This document shows positions 54,504-63,029 of a DNA stretch of 64,000 nucleotides, one piece after another. Below the pieces are notes generated by a model. That model was not told the origin of the DNA, did no database searches, and was given only the letters and a program-made list of their open reading frames with translations. The stretch comes from Peptoniphilaceae bacterium (GTDB lineage Bacteria; Bacillota; Clostridia; Tissierellales; Peptoniphilaceae): positions 108,800 to 172,799 of the forward strand of contig JAQYPV010000007.1 of the NCBI GenBank assembly GCA_028726605.1, in the 5' to 3' direction. Numbering within the stretch: position 1 is the first letter of the stretch; every line of letters begins with the position of its first letter. The position numbers were made by a program, and so were the translations under genes.

Positions 54504-56373
54504 AAAGACCATACAGAAGATCGCCGCCGGTGAAGTGGTGGAGCGCCCCGTCTCCGTGGTGAAGGAACTGGTGGAGAACGCCATCGACGCCGGAGCAGAC
54601 GAGATCGACATCACCATCGAAGAAGGCGGAAAAAAGCGCATTCTGGTGAGCGACAACGGCTCTGGCATTGCAAAGGAAGAGATGGAGACGGCGTTTTACC
54701 CGCATGCCACGTCTAAGATTTCCTCCTTCGACGACCTCTACCGACTCCATTCGCTGGGATTTCGCGGCGAAGCGCTGCCGTCCATCATCGCCATCAGCCG
54801 CGTGGAGGCGCGCTCCAAGACGGCCGATCAGGAGATGGGGCTTTCGCTCGTCTACGAAGACGGCAAGCTCGTCGACCGCAAGCCGATTGCGATGTCCACC
54901 GGCACCCAGATGCAGGTCTTCGACCTCTTCTCGCACGTGCCCGTGCGCCTCAAGTTCATGAAGAGCGCCATCGCGGAAGCCAATGCCATCGTGCAATTCG
55001 TCTATCAGACGGCCATCGGCCATCCGGACCTCGCCTTCAGGCTCTTTCGCGACGATCGGCGAGTGCTGCAGACGTCAAAGCATCAGACGCTAGAAGACAC
55101 CCTCTTGATGCTCTACGGCACGAGTTATCACGACGCCTTGCGTCGCGTGTCAGGGGAAAACGACCATTACCGCGTCACGGGCGTGGTGGGGGACAACACG
55201 TTTTACCGCGCCAACCGCTCCATGCAGTTCCTCTTTGTGAACGGCCGCGGCATAGACGACAAGGCCATTCGCGATGCCGTCGAGACTTCTTATCACTCCG
55301 TCATCCCCAACGGTCGCTTCCCGGCCTTTCAATTGTTCATCGAAACGGATCCGGCGAATCTGGACGTGAACATCCACCCCAACAAGCGCACCATCCAATT
55401 CACGGAGGGTGAGGGGCTCGTGGCGTTGGTCCAGGACGCCGTGCGCGCGGCCCTCGCAGCGCCGAAAATCCCCGCGAATGTCGAAACGGATGACAGCCTC
55501 TTCGGCGGGCTTTCGACGGAAGAGAGCTATCGCCACATCCTCGCCCAGTACGCGTGGCCGACGAAAGAGGCAGGCGAGCCGAACACGCCGCCGATACCGA
55601 TGACACCCATCGACTCGGCGGAATCAGGGGAAGACGACGCGGAAGACGAAGACCTGTTGACCGTCGAGACCGTCACCGAGGCCGTGGATGATTCGGTCGA
55701 AGAAGAAACGCCCACGTATCTCGCGCCACAGCCGACGCCCCCGCCCGTCCAGGAGCACTTCTTTCACGAAGAGGAGCACCACATTCTCGTGCCTCTCGAA
55801 CGGCTTCGCTATGTGGGCGCGCTCTTTCGGGTCTACTTGCTCTTCGAGGAAATCGGCGGCGATACGCTCTACATTCTGGATCAACACGCGGCGCACGAGC
55901 GGATCAACTTTGAGCGCTTTTTGCGCCAGGCGAAGGCGCACGCCATCGTGCGTCAGCCCCTGCTCTTCGCCGTGAAAGTCCCGGTGACAGAGGCACAGAT
56001 GGCGGCCTTTGACGCGCGTCGCGACCTGTTGGATGCGCTCGGGTTTTCGGCCGAGCCATTTGGCGAGGAGACGCTTCTCTTGCGCACCGTGCCGACGCTC
56101 TTTCAAGCCGCCGACCTCTCGTCGCTCTTTTTGGAACTCCTGGACATCCCCCTTCACGACATGACGGAGTACGATCGCCTGCTCCACGAAGTCGCCACGC
56201 GCGCCTGTCGCGCCTCGGTGAAGCAGGGGGACGCCCTTTCCTCCGCAGAGAGCCTTGCGCTCTACGCCCAGTTGGAGCAGACGGACTACCCGCTTACCTG
56301 TCCGCACGGACGGCCTACGATCATCAAGCGCACGCGCTACGATTTTGAAAAGTGGTTTATGCGTGTCAAATAG
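54484..56373 (+). CDS. mutL: DNA mismatch repair protein MutL, endonuclease type
   Basis: 629 residues. GHKL ATPase with AAGEVVERPVSVVKELVENAIDAGA, DNGSGI and TSKISSFDDL..GFRGEAL; an acidic linker (about 355-415); and a C-terminal endonuclease domain with DQHAAHERINFE, ACRASVKQGD and CPHGRPTI. These metal-binding motifs show it nicks DNA itself, as expected where MutH is absent. ATG 54484 follows GGGGAGAG. Confidence 0.96.
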   Translation: MIRTLDEKTIQKIAAGEVVERPVSVVKELVENAIDAGADEIDITIEEGGKKRILVSDNGSGIAKEEMETAFYPHATSKISSFDDLYRLHSLGFRGEALPSIIAISRVEARSKTADQEMGLSLVYEDGKLVDRKPIAMSTGTQMQVFDLFSHVPVRLKFMKSAIAEANAIVQFVYQTAIGHPDLAFRLFRDDRRVLQTSKHQTLEDTLLMLYGTSYHDALRRVSGENDHYRVTGVVGDNTFYRANRSMQFLFVNGRGIDDKAIRDAVETSYHSVIPNGRFPAFQLFIETDPANLDVNIHPNKRTIQFTEGEGLVALVQDAVRAALAAPKIPANVETDDSLFGGLSTEESYRHILAQYAWPTKEAGEPNTPPIPMTPIDSAESGEDDAEDEDLLTVETVTEAVDDSVEEETPTYLAPQPTPPPVQEHFFHEEEHHILVPLERLRYVGALFRVYLLFEEIGGDTLYILDQHAAHERINFERFLRQAKAHAIVRQPLLFAVKVPVTEAQMAAFDARRDLLDALGFSAEPFGEETLLLRTVPTLFQAADLSSLFLELLDIPLHDMTEYDRLLHEVATRACRASVKQGDALSSAESLALYAQLEQTDYPLTCPHGRPTIIKRTRYDFEKWFMRVK

Positions 56374-56381
56374 GAGAGAGT

Positions 56382-57320
56382 ATGCTCAATAAAAAGCGCA
56401 TTTTCATCGTAGGACCCACGGCTGTGGGCAAGTCCGCCCTGGGCGTCCGCCTGGCCCAAGCCGTTCACGGCGCCATTCTCTCCATGGACTCCATGCAGAT
56501 CTACCGCGGGATGGACATCGGCACGGCGAAGGTGACTGCCGCCGAGCGCGGGGACGTGCCCCATTTTCTGATCGACATCCAGAATCCCGGGGATGCCTTT
56601 TCGGTGCACGACTATCAGCAGGCGGCCAAGCGCATTCAGGACGCACTCGTCGCGTGCGATGTCGTCCCCCTGTACGTCGGCGGGACAGGACTTTACTTGG
56701 ACGCCATGGTGCGCGACTTTCAATTTCACGAGACGCCGCCACAGCCCGCCTTACGGAAGGCGCTGGAGAAGCGCTACGACGCGGATGAGGGGAGAGACCT
56801 GTACGCAGAATTGCAGCGCCGGGATCCCGAATTAGCCAAAAAACTGACGCCGAAGGACCGACCGCGGCTCATTCGGGCCCATGAAGTGCTCGCGCAGCGA
56901 GAGAACACGGTTTCGCTTGCGACATCAGCCGATGGACCGGACGCGGCGTGGGAGAACCTCATCTTCGTACTGCATCGCCCACGTCAAGCGCTCTATCGAG
57001 CGATCGACCAACGTGTCCAGTCCATGCTCGAGGCGGGGCTCATCAATGAAGTGAATGCCCTCGTCCAGAGCGGCGTGCCGCGAGAGGCACAGGCCATGCG
57101 CGCCATCGGGTATCGCGAGACGCTCTGGTACTTGCGCGGGCTCATCAACCGCCGCGAACTGAAAGAACTCATCCAGCGCTTTTCCCGCAATTACGCCAAG
57201 CGCCAGCTCACGTGGTTTCGAAAGACGCCAAAGGCCATTTGGCTCGACGTGGAAGATGACGTCTATCCTGAAATGCTCGCCATCACGCGACGCTTTCTGT
57301 CCGAGCCATCCGATCAGTGA
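56382..57320 (+). CDS. miaA: tRNA dimethylallyltransferase MiaA
   Basis: 312 residues. P-loop GPTAVGKSALG, MDSMQIYRGMDIGTAKVT, VGGTGLYLDAMV and RNYAKRQLTWFRKTPKAIWLD. Adds dimethylallyl to A37 of UNN-reading tRNAs, using DMAPP made by IspH. TAGGAGAGAG precedes ATG 56382. Confidence 0.96.
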   Translation: MLNKKRIFIVGPTAVGKSALGVRLAQAVHGAILSMDSMQIYRGMDIGTAKVTAAERGDVPHFLIDIQNPGDAFSVHDYQQAAKRIQDALVACDVVPLYVGGTGLYLDAMVRDFQFHETPPQPALRKALEKRYDADEGRDLYAELQRRDPELAKKLTPKDRPRLIRAHEVLAQRENTVSLATSADGPDAAWENLIFVLHRPRQALYRAIDQRVQSMLEAGLINEVNALVQSGVPREAQAMRAIGYRETLWYLRGLINRRELKELIQRFSRNYAKRQLTWFRKTPKAIWLDVEDDVYPEMLAITRRFLSEPSDQ

Positions 57321-57328
57321 GGAACACC

Positions 57329-58600
57329 ATGCACAATTCCATTTATCAAAAGTACTTTGATCTCCAGGACGCCACCATCGCGCGCATCGATCGGGCGGAG
57401 GAGCGTCTCATCCCTCGTTTTGCGGTGCTCGAGGACATCCGCATGGACAATCAGTTGAAGGTCCTGCGTGCCATGCAGCAGAACGGTCTCTCGCAGTCGG
57501 ACTTCTTTGCCGCCACGGGTTATGGCTATGGCGATGTCGGCCGAGACAAGACCGAGGCCATCTTTCGCGATGTCTTTCGCGCGGAGGCGGCCATCGTGCG
57601 GCCCGGCATCACATCGGGGACCCACGCCATCTCTGCCGCGCTTTTTGCCCTGCTGCGGCCGGGCGACGTGCTGCTCGCGGCGGGCGGTGCGCCATACGAC
57701 ACGTTACAGGAAGTCATCGGGCTCAAAGGTGACGCCCGCGGGACGCTCATCGAAAAGGGCGTCACGTACAAGGAGGTGCCGCTCAAGGAGCGCCACATTG
57801 ACCTCGACGCCCTCGAAACGGCGCTTCAAGAGCAACCCCGTCTCGTCCACCTCCAGCGTTCCACCGGCTATACGCAGCGGCGCGCCTTTACCATCGACGA
57901 ATTGGGAGAGGCCATTGGTCTGATCCATCGCCTCAGCCCCACGAGCATCGTCTTCGTCGACAACTGCTACGGCGAATTCACCGAACACCGGGAACCGATT
58001 GAAGTGGGGGCGGACGTCATCGCCGGATCGCTCATCAAAAATCCGGGCGGCGGCATCGCCGTGGGTGGCGGCTACATTGCCGGAAAAGAGGAACTCATCG
58101 AATACTGCATGAATCACCTGACTGCGCCGGGACTGGGGGGAGAGACGGGACTCACGTTTGGGACGACGCGAACCACCTTGCAGGGGTTTTTCTTTGCGCC
58201 GCACATCACAATGGAGGCTCTCAAAGGGGCGCTCTTGATGAGCGAGGTCTTTACGGAACTGGGATACACCTGCATTCCCGCGGCGGACGATCCGCGCAGC
58301 GACATCATCGAAGCCATCCTGCTGGAGGATCCGGACAAACTCCTGGCCTTTACGCAGCACATCCAGCGCGCCGCGAGCGTGGGCTCTGACGTGCTGCCGC
58401 TGCCGTGGGAGATGCCGGGCTACACCGATCCCGTCGTCATGGCTTCGGGAGGATTCATCGACGGCTCGTCCATTGAGATCAGCGCCGATGGGCCCATGCG
58501 AGCGCCGTACGTGGCCTATTATCAGGGCGGCGTGGTGTACGAACAGGCGAAACTCGGGTGTCTTTTGGCCTGTGAAGCGGTGGGACCCAAGGACGCATAA
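57329..58600 (+). CDS. PLP-dependent lyase, methionine gamma-lyase-like (YnbB family)
   Basis: 423 residues. Fold-type I PLP enzyme with GYGYGDVGRDKTEAIFRDVFRAE, ITSGTHAISAALF, VFVDNCYGEFTEH (PLP-binding Asp) and GSLIKNPGGGIA (Schiff-base Lys). This group is also named aluminium resistance protein; activity on methionine is not proven. In Firmicutes it commonly follows miaA, as here. ATG 57329 is preferred over GTG 57317 because GAGGAA precedes it. Confidence 0.9.
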   Translation: MHNSIYQKYFDLQDATIARIDRAEERLIPRFAVLEDIRMDNQLKVLRAMQQNGLSQSDFFAATGYGYGDVGRDKTEAIFRDVFRAEAAIVRPGITSGTHAISAALFALLRPGDVLLAAGGAPYDTLQEVIGLKGDARGTLIEKGVTYKEVPLKERHIDLDALETALQEQPRLVHLQRSTGYTQRRAFTIDELGEAIGLIHRLSPTSIVFVDNCYGEFTEHREPIEVGADVIAGSLIKNPGGGIAVGGGYIAGKEELIEYCMNHLTAPGLGGETGLTFGTTRTTLQGFFFAPHITMEALKGALLMSEVFTELGYTCIPAADDPRSDIIEAILLEDPDKLLAFTQHIQRAASVGSDVLPLPWEMPGYTDPVVMASGGFIDGSSIEISADGPMRAPYVAYYQGGVVYEQAKLGCLLACEAVGPKDA

Positions 58601-58606
58601 ATTCCC

Positions 58607-58635
58607 TTGACGGCGAACAAATGTTCGTTTATACT
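58607..58635 (+). promoter_or_regulatory. Sigma-A promoter of yneA
   Basis: TTGACG (58607-58612), 17 bases, TATACT (58630-58635). The spacer contains the first LexA box. Confidence 0.88.
58614..58627 (+). promoter_or_regulatory. LexA (DinR) operator 1
   Basis: CGAACAAATGTTCG is a perfect match to the Gram-positive SOS box CGAACnnnnGTTCG and lies between -35 and -10, where bound LexA would block polymerase. Confidence 0.93.
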
Positions 58636-58645
58636 GAACACGTCA

Positions 58646-58659
58646 AGAACAAATGTTCG
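58646..58659 (+). promoter_or_regulatory. LexA (DinR) operator 2
   Basis: AGAACAAATGTTCG differs from the SOS box at one outer base. It lies 32 bases (about three helical turns) downstream of box 1, just after the predicted transcription start. Confidence 0.85.
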
Positions 58660-58672
58660 CGAGGAGGGAAAG

Positions 58673-58981
58673 ATGAAACGCACCATTATTGTGAATCAAC
58701 GACGCTTTTCACTATTTGTCATCTCATGCAGTTTGCTGCTTTCGATTGGCCTCACGCTGCTCTTCGGCTTTCTGTCGAATCGCACGGCGTTGGGCGCGGA
58801 AGTCTCTCCAACGCGCGTCGTCGTGGTCAAGGCCAATGACACGGTGTGGGAAATTGCCCAGCCCATTGCGGCCTCACAACAGCGCGACGTTCGCGATGTC
58901 GTTCGAGACATATACGAGCTCAATTCACTGGCGCACGCGACCATCCATCCTGGTCAATCCCTACGCGTGCCCAGCTATTGA
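58673..58981 (+). CDS. yneA: SOS-induced cell division inhibitor YneA-like (LysM)
   Basis: 102 residues. One N-terminal membrane helix (about 12-34) and a LysM domain (about 45-100: VVVKANDTVWEIAQ...ELNSLAHATIHPGQSLRVP). Size and layout are those of Bacillus YneA, which delays division after DNA damage. The two LexA boxes in its promoter support that assignment. GAGGAGGG precedes ATG 58673. lexA itself is not adjacent, unlike in Bacillus. Confidence 0.88.
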   Translation: MKRTIIVNQRRFSLFVISCSLLLSIGLTLLFGFLSNRTALGAEVSPTRVVVVKANDTVWEIAQPIAASQQRDVRDVVRDIYELNSLAHATIHPGQSLRVPSY

Positions 58982-59298
58982 GTTTGGCCCCGCATTAACC
59001 GTGGTGCCATAAGAAAACATGAAGAAACCCAGTAAAATCAATGTTTTTTAGGGCAGCGGAAAACGGGGCGTGTCAAAACAACTGAATAATCAGACAGAAA
59101 CAGGGTGTTGTCAAGCTGACAGCGCCCTTTTCTGTTCCCCGGCCAAGCCGCAGATTTTGAAAAAGTCTGCGGTTTTCTTTTTGCCCAAAAGCAGAAAGGA
59201 GGCGACGGCCTGTGTACTTCACTTCCGGCAGCGACCGGACCGCGGCGGCCTGTTGGCCCTGCGCCCGGTGCTTATTTATGAATTTCCGTAATATTGGC
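58982..59298. other. Gene-free junction into foreign DNA, mobile-element remnant
   Basis: No credible gene. About 58982-59040 is A-rich spacer after yneA without a recognised terminator. From about 59040 the base composition and style change. The segment 59190-59298 includes AAAGGAGGCGACGGCC followed by a short frame VYFTSGSDRTAAACWP that runs to a stop within about 35 codons; this resembles leader or remnant sequence seen in conjugative elements of gut Firmicutes (recollection, not searched). Integrase, relaxase and att repeats are not visible. Confidence 0.45.
59148..59182 (+). terminator. Terminator-like hairpin in the junction
   Basis: CCGCAGA / TCTGCGG, stem extended by T/A pairs, followed by TTTTCTTTTT. 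It would stop + strand transcription entering the module. Confidence 0.75.
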
Positions 59299-60663
59299 TT
59301 ATCTACGATACGGGAACATTAAAGCAGCTTCACACCCTTTCGGGAAAACATTAGTAAGTTTGAAATTGCCGTTATGAGCTGCGGCGACTTGTTGGACAAT
59401 CAGTAACCCAAGCCCATGTCTTAAATCAAGCCGTTCATCCGTGCTTTCCATATAATGCGGCTTTTCTTCCAGCTCTTGCAGCTTTTCAGCAGACAGACCC
59501 GTTCCGTTATCCGTAACCGCCAAGATAAGCTGATTTTGTGATGCTGAAAGAGAAAGGCGGATTTCACAGCCCTGCGGGTTGTGTTTCATGCTGTTCTGGA
59601 CAAGGTTATTCACCGCCCGTGAAATCAATCTGGCATCACATTCCAACACAACATCTTCGGCGTCGGGAGCAATCTCAATTCCGATGTTGTAGCTATCAGA
59701 CATTCCCGTATTCAATAGGTCTGCTACATAGGATCGCAGTAGTTTGGATAAGCGAACCACTTCTTTATGAAGCGGCTGCATCTCATATTCCAACTGCGAT
59801 ACTAAATTCAAATCCTGTACCAGTTCTTTGATTTTTACACTTTGCTTCCGTACTATTTCCGCCTGTTCCCGGATGCTCTTGCTGGCAGCTTCACTTTCCG
59901 CAATGCGGCCCGCATACCCCATAATCATGGAGAGAGGTGTGCGGATGTCGTGGGAAACGCCGCTGATCCAGTTCGCCCGTGCTTCATTTTGCCTGTTCAA
60001 AATGGAAGAAGCCTTGTTTACGCTGTTTGCAATTTCCGACAGTTCTCCGCTGATATGAAGGGAAACTGGCTTTCCGTCTGCCAGAATTTCCACAGCGGAC
60101 ACAATCGGTTCGGTATTGTGAATGATTCTGCGTTTGGAAAAGTAATAGGCTAAAAAGAGGCACAGCACATCCAATCCCAACATTCCAAGTACAAAGATGG
60201 GAAGTCGTTGAAGCGCCGCAATGGAATAGTAATTGCTGGTGAGTTTTGTATAGCTGTCTGTGGGATAACCCAACACCAACAGCCCATCATCGGTGTTCCA
60301 GACAAAAACCGGGTAATCCTCAATATACCCTTTTGAAAACAGAGCGACATCCTGAATGGTGTAACTTTCCGGTACATCGTCCGGCAAATCAACCGACCAA
60401 TAACATTGTCCATCTGCGTTCAAATAGATTGCCCAAATATGATTCTGCCGCAGTTTTTGCACCGCATCATCTGATAATTGTTCCGGTGTGGTGGCAGCAG
60501 CAGTCATTTCCAACATGGATTGCGGAGAGGAATCTCCATAATCATCGGTCACAATTTTTTGAAATGTCAGACCGAATACCACCGCGTTAAGAAACAGCAA
60601 TATCAGAATAAAGGCAACGAACGACACCAGATATTTAGAAATATAACTTCCGAATGATCTCAT
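59299..60663 (-). CDS. Sensor histidine kinase of the foreign ABC module
   Basis: 454 residues. Helix 1 at about 12-33, an external domain of about 115 residues, helix 2 at 153-175, HAMP-like linker, HisKA with H238 (SGVSHDIRTPLSM), and ATPase motifs LVQNSMKHN, TDNGTGLS and RHGLGLL. Short-sensor kinases of this kind control antimicrobial-peptide ABC exporters. It starts 4 bases after the response regulator stop on the same leftward mRNA. Codon use is less GC-biased than genes left of 59 kb. Confidence 0.9.
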   Translation of the reverse strand: MRSFGSYISKYLVSFVAFILILLFLNAVVFGLTFQKIVTDDYGDSSPQSMLEMTAAATTPEQLSDDAVQKLRQNHIWAIYLNADGQCYWSVDLPDDVPESYTIQDVALFSKGYIEDYPVFVWNTDDGLLVLGYPTDSYTKLTSNYYSIAALQRLPIFVLGMLGLDVLCLFLAYYFSKRRIIHNTEPIVSAVEILADGKPVSLHISGELSEIANSVNKASSILNRQNEARANWISGVSHDIRTPLSMIMGYAGRIAESEAASKSIREQAEIVRKQSVKIKELVQDLNLVSQLEYEMQPLHKEVVRLSKLLRSYVADLLNTGMSDSYNIGIEIAPDAEDVVLECDARLISRAVNNLVQNSMKHNPQGCEIRLSLSASQNQLILAVTDNGTGLSAEKLQELEEKPHYMESTDERLDLRHGLGLLIVQQVAAAHNGNFKLTNVFPKGCEAALMFPYRR

Positions 60664-60667
60664 GGCT

Positions 60668-61369
60668 TCACTTCCTAGCTATCAGCTTATAGCCCAAACC
60701 TTTAATGGTTATCAGGGATACGGGTTTTGATGGATCAGTTTCAATCTTTTCCCGGACGCGCCGGACATGGGCATTGAGGCTGTTTTCATAACCAAAAGGA
60801 TTGTCCCCCCAGAGGGCTTCGCAAAGCGCATCTACGGTAACAATCTTTCCAGCATTACGGGCAAGCGTTTCAAGTAAGGTGTGTTCTTTGGCTGTCAGTG
60901 AAATAATCTCGCTGCCCTTATGGACTTCGGCCCGGCTGAAATCAATCGTACATCCATCCAAAACAAGCAGTGGCGAATCCTCTTTGTAGGTTCGCCGCAG
61001 TACCGCAAAGATACGCAGTAACAATTCCTGCGGCATAAAGGGCTTAGAAATGTAGTCGTCTGCACCAAGTCCCAATCCCGATAATTTGTCTGCTGCTTCG
61101 TCCTTTGCTGTTAAGAAAATGATCGGCACATTGGTAAAGGTGCGGAGCTGCTGCATCAGAGAAAAGCCATCCCCATCCGGCAGCATGACATCCAAAATAA
61201 TTAAATCAGGAGTTTCCTCTTTTGCGATCAAAATAGCTTCTTTGACCGTCATAGCGGTAAGGACAGTTTCAAATCCCGCATCTTTCAATATATCTGATAC
61301 CATCTTCAATAGTTCCTGTTCGTCATCTACCAACAGGAGCCTTTTACTATGTAAAAAAGAATTATCCAT
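60668..61369 (-). CDS. OmpR/PhoB-type response regulator of the foreign ABC module
   Basis: 233 residues. Receiver with D15/D16, phospho-acceptor D60 (LIILDVMLPDGDG), T87 and K109 (SKPF); winged helix from about 130 (LTAKEHTLLETLARN, YENSLNAHVRRVREKIE, IKGLGYKL). It belongs with the kinase downstream and faces the ABC genes across a 156-bp gap that carries an 11-bp-spaced repeat. GGAGAGGATGCT precedes its ATG. Confidence 0.92.
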   Translation of the reverse strand: MDNSFLHSKRLLLVDDEQELLKMVSDILKDAGFETVLTAMTVKEAILIAKEETPDLIILDVMLPDGDGFSLMQQLRTFTNVPIIFLTAKDEAADKLSGLGLGADDYISKPFMPQELLLRIFAVLRRTYKEDSPLLVLDGCTIDFSRAEVHKGSEIISLTAKEHTLLETLARNAGKIVTVDALCEALWGDNPFGYENSLNAHVRRVREKIETDPSKPVSLITIKGLGYKLIARK

Positions 61370-61407
61370 AGCATCCTCTCCAATCTGATTTTCTTTGTTT
61401 CAATTAT

Positions 61408-61413
61408 ATTATA
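61408..61413 (-). promoter_or_regulatory. -10 element of the regulator/kinase genes
   Basis: TATAAT on the - strand, 39 bases before the regulator start codon. -35 is weak, consistent with an activator-dependent promoter. Confidence 0.5.
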
Positions 61414-61443
61414 GGCTGTCCATTCTGCGATCTTGTCCCTTAA

Positions 61444-61463
61444 AAAGTAAGGTAAAAGTAAGG
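61444..61463 (+). repeat. Direct repeat, likely response-regulator operator
   Basis: AAAGTAAGG occurs twice with an 11-base period (61444-61452 and 61455-61463). PhoB-family regulators bind such head-to-tail half sites. The site lies between the divergent regulator and ABC genes, about 30 bases upstream of the leftward -10. Confidence 0.65.
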
Positions 61464-61502
61464 ACGGGAGAATGTAGATGTCAGGTTGAAGTTTTACCAT
61501 AA

Positions 61503-61523
61503 AAACATCGAAAGGAGATGTTT
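61503..61523 (+). promoter_or_regulatory. Hairpin presenting the ABC-gene RBS in its loop
   Basis: AAACATC / GATGTTT forms a 7-bp stem with loop GAAAGGA, the core of the ribosome binding site for the ATPase gene. Confidence 0.45.
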
Positions 61524-61525
61524 CT

Positions 61526-62290
61526 ATGGACTATATCATCACAACGGAAGAGTTGACTAAGAAGTACAAGAACTTCACTTCGGTCAATCACGTTTCGCTT
61601 CATGTTCGCAAGGGCAGTATTTATGGTTTCCTCGGCCCCAACGGTGCGGGAAAATCTACGACCATGAAAATGTTGCTGGGCCTGACCGCGCCGACAAAGG
61701 GTAGCTTTACCATTGATGGAAAGCAGTTCCCGAATGATCGGATTGCCATTCTCAAAGAGATCGGCTCTTTCATCGAAGCGCCGTCTTTCTACGCGAACCT
61801 CACCGGGCGGGAAAATCTTGATGTTATCCGCCGCATTTTGGGACTGCCGAAAGCCGATGTGGAAGATGCCCTGGAGTTGGTGGGTCTGACCGAGTTTGGC
61901 GACCGGCTGGCAAAGAAGTATTCGCTGGGAATGAAGCAACGCTTGGGCCTTGCCGGGGCGCTCTTGGGGCGTCCGCCGATTCTGATTCTGGACGAACCCA
62001 CCAACGGCCTTGACCCGTCCGGTATCCACGAAATCCGCAACCTGGTAAAATCCTTGCCCAGCCTTTACGACTGCACGGTGCTGATCTCGTCCCATATGCT
62101 GTCTGAAATCGAATTGATTGCGGATGACATCGGGATTCTCAACCACGGGCGGCTACTGTTTGAAGGCAGCATGAATGATCTGCGTCAATACGCCCTGCAA
62201 TCCGGCTTCGCTGCGAACAATCTGGAAGATGTGTTCCTTTCAATGGTTGAGAAGGACAACATGGACAGAAAGCAGAGGGCGAAATTATGA
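61526..62290 (+). CDS. ABC transporter ATPase, lantibiotic/bacitracin-protection type
   Basis: 254 residues. Walker A GPNGAGKST near 40, signature YSLGMKQRLGLAGALLG near 133, Walker B ILILDEPTNGLDPSG and H-loop SSHMLSEIE. The short BcrA/LanF type fits self-protection exporters. It is followed with a 4-base overlap by a membrane subunit. Probably induced through the adjacent two-component system. Confidence 0.92.
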   Translation: MDYIITTEELTKKYKNFTSVNHVSLHVRKGSIYGFLGPNGAGKSTTMKMLLGLTAPTKGSFTIDGKQFPNDRIAILKEIGSFIEAPSFYANLTGRENLDVIRRILGLPKADVEDALELVGLTEFGDRLAKKYSLGMKQRLGLAGALLGRPPILILDEPTNGLDPSGIHEIRNLVKSLPSLYDCTVLISSHMLSEIELIADDIGILNHGRLLFEGSMNDLRQYALQSGFAANNLEDVFLSMVEKDNMDRKQRAKL

Positions 62291-63012
62291 AAACGCTGGC
62301 AATCGAACTTCGGAAAGAAAAGCGAACCGGCGTGATTCCCGTGCTGCTGGCCGTTGGTGTCTTGGGAGCCGCCTACGCATTTGTCAATTTCATTGTGCGG
62401 AAAGATACGCTTCTGAATCTGCCGCTGGCTCCGATGGATGTCTTGTTGACCCAGCTCTACGGCATGATTATGGTGCTGAACCTGTTCGGTATCGTGGTTG
62501 CTACCTGCATGATCTACAACATGGAATTTAAGGGGAGCGCAGTTAAGAAGATGTATATGCTTCCCGTAAGTGTCCCGGCCATGTACCTGTGCAAATTCCT
62601 GATTCTGACGGTCATGTTTTTGGTTGCAATCGTACTGCAAAATCTGGCTCTTGCACAGATCGGTATGACGGATTTGCCGGACGGAGCGTTTGAGATGGGT
62701 ACGCTGGTACGCTTTGCCGGTTACTCTTTTCTCACATCCATGCCGGTACTGTCGTTTATGCTGCTGATTTCCTCGCGCTTTGAAAATATGTGGGTGCCGC
62801 TTGGAATTGGTGTCGCCGGTTTTCTAAGTGGTATGGCTCTTGCAAATTCGGGGCTGGCGCTTCTGCTGGTGCATCCTTTTGTGATTATTCTGAAACCAGC
62901 AGTAGCCATGAGCGCCCAGCCTGATCCGACGGTTGCCCTTGTCGCTTTGGCGGAAACGCTGTTGTTCCTTGCTGTGGGCTTGTGGCTGGCGAAGTACAGA
63001 CGCTACGAGTAA
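62287..63012 (+). CDS. ABC exporter membrane subunit 1 (LanE/MutE-like)
   Basis: 241 residues with about six membrane helices (near 18-35, 55-78, 100-122, 138-158, 165-195 and 215-235). It starts with LAIELRKEKRTGVIPV, the typical opening of EpiE/MutE-type lantibiotic immunity permeases. Pairs with the next gene to form the membrane channel. Assignment to lantibiotic protection comes from layout and style, not from a search. Confidence 0.82.
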   Translation: MKTLAIELRKEKRTGVIPVLLAVGVLGAAYAFVNFIVRKDTLLNLPLAPMDVLLTQLYGMIMVLNLFGIVVATCMIYNMEFKGSAVKKMYMLPVSVPAMYLCKFLILTVMFLVAIVLQNLALAQIGMTDLPDGAFEMGTLVRFAGYSFLTSMPVLSFMLLISSRFENMWVPLGIGVAGFLSGMALANSGLALLLVHPFVIILKPAVAMSAQPDPTVALVALAETLLFLAVGLWLAKYRRYE

Positions 63013-63029
63013 GGAGGGATAAACAAGAA

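Noticed and set aside
59070..59291. 73-codon + strand frame in the junction before the foreign module
   Set aside because: Crosses a terminator hairpin, has no RBS or recognisable motif and no coding-like composition; treated as remnant DNA.
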